A DNA stretch of 7,432 nt, from the NCBI GenBank assembly GCA_955652455.1, contig CATPBU010000050.1, positions 1-7,432 of the forward strand, read 5' to 3'. Shown one piece after another: positions 1 to 4,419 of this stretch; position 1 is the first letter of the stretch; the number at the start of each line of letters is the position of its first letter. This DNA comes from Candidatus Dormiibacterota bacterium. Lineage in GTDB: Bacteria; Chloroflexota; Dormibacteria; UBA8260. A program made the position numbers and the translations under genes. The notes below the pieces were generated by a model. The model was not told where the DNA came from, did no database searches, and saw nothing but the letters and a program-made list of their open reading frames with translations.

Positions 1-373
1 CATTGAGGGTCTCCAGCCTTCCGCTGGCCACCCAGTAAGCGGCGCGAGGGCCCACACCGATCGTCCAACGGGCGCTCTGAGGGACCTGGGTCGAGGCGAG
101 GACTTCACCATTGCTGTTCACCAGCGCGACCTCGAAGGTCGGGCCCGCAGACCTGTTCTCGTCCGCCACGACGATCACCTGTGGCTCGGGCGGCGCAGCC
201 GTCGCCGTCGGCGCGGCCGGTGCATTGGCGTGCGTGAGCGTCAGACCGGCTTTGGCGGCGCCGACGTGGGTGGATGTGGTCGGTGTGCCGCTGCCCGGGA
301 CATCGGCGGTTACTCCGCAGCCGGTCACGATCAGTCCGGCGGCCACCAGGAGGGTCAGGCGCTTGGCGTTCAC
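1..373 (-). CDS. Putative lipoprotein, N-terminal part (runs off left edge)
   Basis: The visible 124 codons encode an exported lipoprotein of unknown function. Residues 1-18 form a signal peptide (MNAKR, then a hydrophobic stretch) ending in the lipobox V-T-G-C with Cys19 as the lipidation site. Residues 20-64 are a Thr/Ala/Pro-rich linker. From about residue 65 a beta-rich domain begins (PQVIVVADE, FEVALVNSNGEV, YWVASGRLETLN); the strand-turn-strand pattern with N-G turns resembles the start of a beta-propeller, which is inference. The start is GTG; GGAG lies 7 bases upstream on the minus strand (381-384). A second GTG directly upstream (374-376) is an alternative with poorer spacing. The gene lies 144 bases downstream of the luciferase-like oxidoreductase gene on the same strand. 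The C-terminal part is outside the window, so the family cannot be settled. Confidence 0.72.
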   Translation of the reverse strand, partial: MNAKRLTLLVAAGLIVTGCGVTADVPGSGTPTTSTHVGAAKAGLTLTHANAPAAPTATAAPPEPQVIVVADENRSAGPTFEVALVNSNGEVLASTQVPQSARWTIGVGPRAAYWVASGRLETLN

Positions 374-481
374 CACAGTGCTCCGTGTCGACGCCGCGAA
401 GGCGACGTGGTGACCCTGCAACGCAGGCGTGACCAGAAGGGATACGCAGTCGCCTTCGGAGATCATGCCGGGGTTGTGCTC

Positions 482-502
482 GAGTCCTCTGACAGGACAC
501 TC
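482..502 (-). terminator. Weak imperfect hairpin after the oxidoreductase gene
   Basis: GAGTCCT at 482-488 pairs with AGGACACTC at 494-502, with a two-base bulge and a five-base loop. It lies 16 bases past the stop of the oxidoreductase gene on the minus strand and before the next lipoprotein gene. There is no T-run after it in the minus direction, so it is a poor intrinsic terminator and may instead be a chance or processing hairpin. The rest of this 144-base gap (374-517) shows only the GGAG ribosome binding site at 381-384 and no convincing promoter. Confidence 0.2.
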
Positions 503-517
503 AAACGGCGCCGGTGC

Positions 518-1426
518 TCAGCGACCCGCGACGGGCATCCGCTCGGCGACCGGGATCACGTCACTGGCGAGGAGATCGAAGATTTCGTCGCTGTGGACGT
601 CACGCAGGCTGACGATGCCGTGGTCGATGCCCAGCTCGGCGAGGGCCGCGAAGTACTCCACCGCTGCCGCCGGCGTCAGCGCACCATCGCGGCCGTCTCG
701 GGTCACGTGCAGGTGTCCAAGCGACGTCTTCTCGATCTCCTCGTAGGGGCGTCCGATCGCGTCGCAATGGCCGCGGAGCACATCGAGCTTGCGCCTCAGC
801 ACCGACTGGTCTGCGAAGGCGAACAGGTTGCACGCGTCCGCATAACGGGCGACCAGCCGCAGTGTCTTCTTCTCGCCGCCGCCACCGATGAGGATCGGCG
901 GGTGGGGCCGCTGCAACGACTGTGGCGAGCTGAGCGGCCGTTGCAGGTGATAGTGCTTGCCGTGGAACGGCGTCTCGTCGCCCGACCACATCTGTAGCGC
1001 GATCTGGACCGTCTCCTCCAACCGCTCGAAGCGTTCGGCGAGGGGCGGGAAGGGGACGCCGAGCCCGCGATGCTCGTCCTCGTTCCAGGCAGCGCCGATG
1101 CCGAGGTAGGCGCGTCCACCGGAGAGGACATCGAGCGTGGTCGCCGTCTTGACGAGGATGCCCGGGTGGCGATAGGTGACGCCGGTGACCATGGTGCCGA
1201 GCTTGATCCGCGTCGTCCGCCCGGCGGCGTAGGCCAGCGCTGACCAGCCCTCGAGCATCTCGTGCTCGGGTGGACCGACCACCCTGATCTGGAAGAAGTG
1301 ATCCATGACCCAGAGGCTGGCGAATCCGGCGCGCTCGGCACGTTCCGCAATGAGCCCAAAACGCTCGCCAAGACGCGGCGGGCCGCCGGGCCAAGTGAAG
1401 TCGGGAACCTGCAGGCCGACGCGCAT
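518..1426 (-). CDS. Luciferase-like (LLM class) F420-dependent oxidoreductase
   Basis: A 302-residue cytoplasmic TIM-barrel oxidoreductase of the bacterial luciferase-like superfamily; members in high-GC bacteria usually use reduced F420 to transfer hydride. The N-terminus MRVGLQVPDFTWPGG, SLWVMDHF (37-44), the RIKLGTMVTGVTYRHPG strand and loop (73-89), LDVLSGGRAYLGIGAAWN (98-115) and the PILIGGGGEKKTLRLVARYADACN region (177-200) are all family landmarks in the expected order, and the length is normal. From memory it most resembles the family named after mycobacterial Rv1855c. The physiological substrate is unknown. The ATG at 1426 is 27 bases past the stop of the upstream beta-helix gene on the same strand, so co-transcription is possible. 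No Shine-Dalgarno is visible, and a -10-like hexamer sits just upstream, so leaderless translation is an alternative. F420 rather than FMN is inferred from the family. Confidence 0.93.
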   Translation of the reverse strand: MRVGLQVPDFTWPGGPPRLGERFGLIAERAERAGFASLWVMDHFFQIRVVGPPEHEMLEGWSALAYAAGRTTRIKLGTMVTGVTYRHPGILVKTATTLDVLSGGRAYLGIGAAWNEDEHRGLGVPFPPLAERFERLEETVQIALQMWSGDETPFHGKHYHLQRPLSSPQSLQRPHPPILIGGGGEKKTLRLVARYADACNLFAFADQSVLRRKLDVLRGHCDAIGRPYEEIEKTSLGHLHVTRDGRDGALTPAAAVEYFAALAELGIDHGIVSLRDVHSDEIFDLLASDVIPVAERMPVAGR

Positions 1427-1432
1427 GGGTCA

Positions 1433-1460
1433 ATTCTCAGTCAAGAGGTGCGATCAGCAA
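1433..1460 (-). promoter_or_regulatory. Possible leaderless promoter of the oxidoreductase gene
   Basis: On the minus strand TTGCTG (1460-1455) is followed after 16 bases by GAGAAT (1438-1433), and six bases later by the ATG at 1426. Transcription would then start at or next to the A of the start codon. This would explain the missing ribosome binding site. The -10 lacks the leading T of TANNNT, and the -35 overlaps the stop of the preceding gene, so the call is tentative. Confidence 0.25.
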
Positions 1461-2515
1461 CCCGGGCCGAGAATGGTTTGGCCGGTGATCGTGATGTTCG
1501 ACGTCGGCGGACTGATGATCCCCGCGCCTCCGTACGACCGCACGTTTGCGATGCTGATGCCGGCGGCAGGGCCGGTGATGTACCAGGGCTCGTGGCAGGT
1601 TCCCATGAACGCCTGCGGCGTATACGTTTCGCCGCTCACCGACACGTTCTCGTCCTGGTACAGCGCGAGGTACTGGCCGTGGATGGTGATGTTGCTGATC
1701 TGCGCGCCGTTGGTGCAGTCGATGTCGATCGCCGCCCGGCCACCGGAACCGGTGTTGGTCACGTTGACATTGCGGACGACTGTCCCGGTCGTCTGGTAGG
1801 TAGCGCAGGGACTTGGGCCGGTGACCCGCATGCCGAAGCCGTCGCCGACCTCGGCGGTGACATTGATCACCGACGTGTAGCTGACCGCGCTGTAGATCAC
1901 CCCGGGGGCGCTGCTACCGGACGGGAATGGTGCGGGGTTGGCGCTGGCTGTGTTGAGGTTGACGTTCTCGATGGTCACGTGCTGCGTCGAGATGCCGAAG
2001 ATGCCGGTGCCTGGAGTGCGCTGGACGATGAACGTGGCCGTGGAACCGGCGCCTGCGACCGCGATTGAGTTGGGTCCATTGACGGGAAGGTTGGAGGAGA
2101 CCGCGCAGACTCCCGGCGGAAAGGTGACCTCGTTCCCTCCGCTCGCAGAGGCTGCTTGAATGGCGGCGCGGATGGCGGCGGTGTCGTCGCTGACGCCATT
2201 ACACCTGGCGCCGTAGGCGGTTACCGGAAACAGTCGCGCGGCGGCTGGGTAGATCGGATGGGCGGTCGGCGCAGCGGTTGGTCGTGCGGTGGGCACGGTG
2301 CCCACCGTGGGCACCGACGACGGCTTCGTGGTCCCCGCTGGAGGTTGGCCGTTGGATGGTGCGGATGAAGGACTCGCCGTCTGCACCGCCGGCAGCGATG
2401 CCTGCAGCTGCGGATGAGTGTCCGTTGTGTGGCTGGGACTGGGACGCGAGGCCGCGCCGCACGCTGCCAGGGCGAGTGCGACGATTCCTGAGACTGACCT
2501 CGACGTCCGCGTCAT
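1454..2515 (-). CDS. Lipoprotein with pectate-lyase-3-type right-handed beta-helix
   Basis: A 353-residue exported lipoprotein. Residues 1-18 form a signal peptide ending in lipobox L-A-A-C with Cys19; residues 20-90 are a Pro/Ser/Thr/Ala-rich linker. From 96 the sequence FPVTAYGARCNGVSDDTAAIRAAI, then GGNEVTFPPGVCAVSSNL, matches the opening of the pectate_lyase_3 beta-helix fold (D-G-x-x-D-D-T-x-A-I and FPPG signatures). The remainder shows helix-rung repeats such as HVTIENVNL, SVINVT, VVRNVNVTN, ISNITIHG, ISIANVRS and NITITGQTI. The family includes polysaccharide lyases, hydrolases and phage tailspikes; catalytic residues are not recognisable, so enzymatic action on a glycan is inference. 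Six cysteines lie beyond the lipid anchor, possibly disulfides. The ATG at 2515 is chosen because it directly starts the signal peptide; the open frame extends to 2893, but that would bury the signal peptide and overlap the divergent gene. The Shine-Dalgarno is weak. Confidence 0.85.
   Translation of the reverse strand: MTRTSRSVSGIVALALAACGAASRPSPSHTTDTHPQLQASLPAVQTASPSSAPSNGQPPAGTTKPSSVPTVGTVPTARPTAAPTAHPIYPAAARLFPVTAYGARCNGVSDDTAAIRAAIQAASASGGNEVTFPPGVCAVSSNLPVNGPNSIAVAGAGSTATFIVQRTPGTGIFGISTQHVTIENVNLNTASANPAPFPSGSSAPGVIYSAVSYTSVINVTAEVGDGFGMRVTGPSPCATYQTTGTVVRNVNVTNTGSGGRAAIDIDCTNGAQISNITIHGQYLALYQDENVSVSGETYTPQAFMGTCHEPWYITGPAAGISIANVRSYGGAGIISPPTSNITITGQTILGPGC
2288..2315. repeat. Two overlapping palindromes inside the lipoprotein linker
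   Basis: GGTGGGCA (2288-2295) and TGCCCACC (2299-2306) form a perfect 8-base inverted repeat with a 3-base spacer. GGTGCCCAC (2297-2305) and GTGGGCACC (2307-2315) form a perfect 9-base inverted repeat with a 1-base spacer. They share the middle arm. They lie in the codons for the Val-Pro-Thr-rich linker of the beta-helix lipoprotein (about residues 67-76). Confidence 0.6.
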
Positions 2516-2565
2516 GCGTACCCGCAGTTCGGACGCCGTTCCACCCAGCGCCCCCTCCAAACCGC

Positions 2566-2595
2566 ACCGTATGACGATGAACAGGTGGTGTGCAA
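2566..2595 (-). promoter_or_regulatory. Candidate promoter of the beta-helix lipoprotein gene
   Basis: On the minus strand TTGCAC (2595-2590) is separated by 18 bases from TACGGT (2571-2566). The -10 fits TANNNT and the -35 has TTG, and transcription would start roughly 45 bases upstream of the ATG at 2515. Hexamer matches are partial and chance is possible in this GC content. Confidence 0.3.
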
Positions 2596-2600
2596 TCGAA

Positions 2601-2610
2601 CGCACGTGCG
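2601..2610. repeat. Perfect 10-base palindrome in the divergent control region
   Basis: CGCACGTGCG reads the same on both strands. It is in the middle of the 193-base region between two divergently transcribed lipoprotein genes and just upstream (by five bases) of the -35 proposed for the minus gene. The position suits an operator for a dimeric regulator. No regulator gene is in the window. Confidence 0.45.
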
Positions 2611-2612
2611 GC

Positions 2613-2640
2613 CGCCGATGGTTCCCGTACCATTGCGGCG
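2613..2640. repeat. Imperfect inverted repeat in the divergent control region
   Basis: CGCCG-ATGGT (2613-2622) pairs with ACCAT-TG-CGGCG (2629-2640); ten base pairs with a two-base bulge and a six-base loop TCCCGT. It begins two bases after the CGCACGTGCG palindrome. It could be an operator, or a hairpin in the leader of the cupredoxin gene. No clear -35/-10 pair for the plus-strand gene was found in this region. Confidence 0.4.
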
Positions 2641-2691
2641 AAGGCTGGCCAGTGCCCCGCACGAGGGCGCGGTCGGGCGAGCGTGGCTCCT

Positions 2692-2697
2692 GGAGGA
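2692..2697 (+). promoter_or_regulatory. Ribosome binding site of the cupredoxin gene
   Basis: GGAGGA lies 11 bases before the ATG at 2709. The spacing is slightly long but the motif is strong, and it fixes the start to 2709 rather than the in-frame ATG at 2418, which would lie inside the divergent gene. Confidence 0.6.
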
Positions 2698-2708
2698 ACA
2701 TCCGCGTC

Positions 2709-3191
2709 ATGACCCGCTTCGGTTCGATTGCGCTGGTCCTGGGGTCGGTCCTTGCCCTGACCCTGAGTGCGTGTGGTGAGAGCTCACCGACAGCCCAGGC
2801 CCAGGCGTTCCACTGGTGGCCGTCCACGCCGATCCCCACGCCGGGGCCGGCCGGCCAGTCGAGCGCCACGCCGTCAGCCCAACCCTCCGCCACCGCCGCG
2901 GCCGTGGGTCAGGGCCAGACAAGCGGCCTCGGCAGCCCCGCTGCGAAGATCTCGGCCATTGACGCCCTCAAGTTCGACCCGAGCGCGACCAGCGCCAAGG
3001 CCGGTGACGTCATCCAGTGGACCAACACCGGGAGCGTGGCGCACAACGTCACATTTGATGACCCGACGCTGACGTCAGGGACGCTGCAGCAGAACGACAC
3101 CTGGCAGGTCAAGATCACCGTGGCCGGAACCTACATGTATCACTGCACATTCCATCCGGGCATGACCGGGCAGATCACCGTCGCTCACTGA
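2709..3191 (+). CDS. Cupredoxin (plastocyanin-like) copper lipoprotein
   Basis: A 160-residue exported lipoprotein predicted to bind one type-1 copper ion and carry electrons or copper outside the membrane. The signal peptide (1-21) ends in lipobox L-S-A-C with Cys22. Residues 23-78 are a low-complexity Pro/Ala/Ser/Thr/Gln linker. The cupredoxin domain (about 79-160) starts with ISAIDALKFDPS and has AGDVIQWTNTGSVAHNVTF followed by GTYMYHCTFHPGMTGQITV. The four expected ligands are present: His112, Cys146, His149 and Met152 in the C-x-x-H-x-x-M arrangement of plastocyanin and amicyanin-like proteins. The domain is compact and complete. It is divergent from the beta-helix lipoprotein and followed after 66 bases by an unassigned exported protein. 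The redox partner is unknown; no copper oxidase or respiratory gene is adjacent. Confidence 0.93.
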   Translation: MTRFGSIALVLGSVLALTLSACGESSPTAQAQAFHWWPSTPIPTPGPAGQSSATPSAQPSATAAAVGQGQTSGLGSPAAKISAIDALKFDPSATSAKAGDVIQWTNTGSVAHNVTFDDPTLTSGTLQQNDTWQVKITVAGTYMYHCTFHPGMTGQITVAH

Positions 3192-3195
3192 CGCA

Positions 3196-3209
3196 CGCCC
3201 AGGTGGGCG
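3196..3209 (+). repeat. Short hairpin just after the cupredoxin stop
   Basis: CGCCCA-GG-TGGGCG is a perfect inverted repeat beginning four bases after the TGA. It is followed by GC-rich sequence with no T-run, so it is not a typical intrinsic terminator. It may act as an mRNA 3' stabiliser or attenuator if the two plus-strand genes are co-transcribed. Confidence 0.25.
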
Positions 3210-3235
3210 ATCGGGCACGACGTGCACGACCGCAC

Positions 3236-3250
3236 CGAGATGTAGTCTCG
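3236..3250 (+). repeat. Small inverted repeat before the exported hypothetical gene
   Basis: CGAGA (3236-3240) and TCTCG (3246-3250) flank TGTAG, ending seven bases before the ATG at 3258. It occupies the position where a ribosome binding site would be expected, and none is seen there. The loop and right arm contain TAGTCT (3243-3248), which fits a TANNNT -10 element, but no -35 is evident. Confidence 0.25.
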
Positions 3251-3257
3251 ACGCCTG

Positions 3258-4268
3258 ATGAGCAGGCGGGTCATCGTGATCGCCGTGGCGATCCTGGTTG
3301 CCGGCGCCGCAGCCCTGGGGCGCGCCGGCGGCGCCAAGGGACCACTGATCATCCCGGTGCTGGCGCCGGTTGCCAGCACCAACGCGCAGCCCCGCGCCGA
3401 CCGCCCCCTGCTTTGGCTGAGCGGATCACTCGTCCCGCAAACCGCCACCGTCTTCGGCTCGTCAGGGACGGTGGTGGGCACCGTCGCCAGCGCTGCGGGG
3501 GTCTACTCGTCGTTGTGGGCGGATGCCAGCCGTCATCTCTGCGTTCTCCGCAACCTGCCCGGACGGCAGGGATTGGTCACGGCCGCTGAGCTCGACATCG
3601 TGGACGCAGGCAACGGCGCCCGGCGGGTGGTCACGGCCGCCAGCGGGCTGGCGCCCGGGCCGTTGCCCGCGAAGGGATTTCCATCCTGGAGCGCAGTCGC
3701 CTGCAGCGTCATCGCCGATCGCGCAGTGCTCACCGAGGGCGGCACCAACGGGGTGGGCGGGCTGGCGGTGGTCCAGCTGTCGACCGGACGCGTGCTCTAC
3801 AGCCGCGTCGACCAGCCGTCGGCGGCGGCACCGGAACTGTTTCCCGTCAACGTGCTGACGGCCAGCGCCGACGGCGGGCTCGCCGTGGAGGAGCTCCGCG
3901 GCGGCAGCATCCGGTTGCGCGACCTGTCCAGCGGTGCCGTGACCCCATGGCCGGGCGGCCCGAGGAACCAGCCGGCGTCGGTGTCGTCGCTGTCCTGGCA
4001 TGGTCTGCGCGCCGTGACCGACAGAGGAGTCGTGGACCTTGGCAACGGCCGCACCACGTGGCGTCCCCTGCTGGCCACGCCGATGTCCCCCGAACAGGAC
4101 GCCCGGCCGGGAGGCGATGATGTTGTGGTCACTGTCGGCGACAACGAGGTGGTGGTGCGCAGCGATGGAAGCGCGATCTGGCTGTGGGCCGCCTTCCAGC
4201 CGCTCGGCCTGCCCTGCAGCCAGCTCTCGTACGTGCTGCCGCTCGACCGGGTGATCATCCTCTGCTGA
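3258..4268 (+). CDS. Exported protein of unknown function, possible beta-propeller
   Basis: I do not recognise the family. The 336-residue product starts MSRR followed by a hydrophobic segment (5-20), a signal peptide or membrane anchor, without a lipobox. The rest is rich in short strands joined by S-G, N-G or D-G turns: VFGSSGTVVG (65-74), DIVDAGNGARRVV (113-125), VVQLSTGRVLYS (171-182), RLRDLSSGAVTPW (219-231), VVDLGNGRTTW (258-268) and VVRSDGSAIWLW (299-310). This spacing suggests about six blades of a WD40/TolB-like propeller; that is inference from pattern only. Cysteines are at 95, 149, 320 and the C-terminal residue 336. Codon use has the same G/C third-base bias as neighbours, supporting a real gene over the long antisense frame. 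It follows the cupredoxin gene by 66 bases and may share its transcript. The ATG has no clear ribosome binding site. Confidence 0.75.
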   Translation: MSRRVIVIAVAILVAGAAALGRAGGAKGPLIIPVLAPVASTNAQPRADRPLLWLSGSLVPQTATVFGSSGTVVGTVASAAGVYSSLWADASRHLCVLRNLPGRQGLVTAAELDIVDAGNGARRVVTAASGLAPGPLPAKGFPSWSAVACSVIADRAVLTEGGTNGVGGLAVVQLSTGRVLYSRVDQPSAAAPELFPVNVLTASADGGLAVEELRGGSIRLRDLSSGAVTPWPGGPRNQPASVSSLSWHGLRAVTDRGVVDLGNGRTTWRPLLATPMSPEQDARPGGDDVVVTVGDNEVVVRSDGSAIWLWAAFQPLGLPCSQLSYVLPLDRVIILC

Positions 4269-4287
4269 GCGCCGCGCCAGACGGTCA

Positions 4288-4316
4288 TTGACGGGCAACC
4301 AGTGCGCTGGTACTGT
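4288..4316 (+). promoter_or_regulatory. Promoter candidate for the permease operon
   Basis: TTGACG (4288-4293), a 17-base spacer, then TACTGT (4311-4316). The -35 matches five of six consensus bases and the -10 fits TANNNT, at ideal spacing. Transcription would begin near 4323, giving a leader of about 97 bases. The spacer contains CCAG-TGCG-CTGG (4299-4310), a short inverted repeat that could be an operator half-site. The site lies 19 bases after the stop of the preceding gene, consistent with a new transcription unit. Confidence 0.5.
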
Positions 4317-4380
4317 CCGGCCAGTTCTGCTCGGTTTCCGGGGGCGGATGGCGCAGGCCGGCAGCCGCACAGAGGGGGAG

Positions 4381-4406
4381 GGCGCGTGTGCGCGCCTGCC
4401 AGCAGG
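4381..4406 (+). promoter_or_regulatory. Leader hairpins next to the permease ribosome binding site
   Basis: GGCGCG-TGTG-CGCGCC (4381-4396) is a perfect six-pair hairpin ending seven bases before the ribosome binding site. A second, weaker pairing CCTG-CCAG-CAGG (4395-4406) shares its left arm with the first hairpin and covers the first bases of AGGAGGA. The two cannot form together, so they could switch access to the ribosome binding site. I recognise no known riboswitch class. Confidence 0.3.
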
Positions 4407-4410
4407 AGGA
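4404..4410 (+). promoter_or_regulatory. Strong ribosome binding site of the permease gene
   Basis: AGGAGGA ends nine bases before the ATG at 4420. It selects this start over the in-frame TTG at 4288, which is part of the proposed -35 element, and the in-frame ATG at 4348. Confidence 0.8.
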
Positions 4411-4419
4411 ACCACGCCG

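Noticed and set aside
105..500. 131-residue minus-strand open frame starting with MSCQRTRAQPRH
   Set aside because: Extremely Arg-rich composition typical of an out-of-frame reading of GC-rich DNA; the overlapping GTG frame gives a proper lipoprotein start.
2418..2708. Upstream extension of the cupredoxin frame to an ATG at 2418
   Set aside because: It would bury the signal peptide at residue 98 and run into the divergent gene; a GGAGGA precedes the ATG at 2709.
2506..2711. 11-base direct repeat TCCGCGTCATG at 2506-2516 and 2701-2711
   Set aside because: Both copies lie at start codons of the two divergent genes but read in opposite senses relative to them; it appears to be coincidence in GC-rich sequence.
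2516..2893. Upstream extension of the beta-helix lipoprotein frame to an ATG at 2893
   Set aside because: It would put the signal peptide at residue 127 and overlap the divergent cupredoxin gene; the extension has no domain-like sequence.
3196..3209. Intrinsic terminator for the cupredoxin gene
   Set aside because: The hairpin has only a 2-base spacer between arms and no T-run follows, so it is listed only as a repeat.
4288..4419. N-terminal extension of the permease from TTG at 4288
   Set aside because: The TTG is part of the best -35 element, and a strong AGGAGGA stands before the ATG at 4420.
4323..4419. Known riboswitch in the permease leader
   Set aside because: No conserved core of a known class (glutamine, guanidine, glycine, cyclic-di-GMP) could be recognised by eye.
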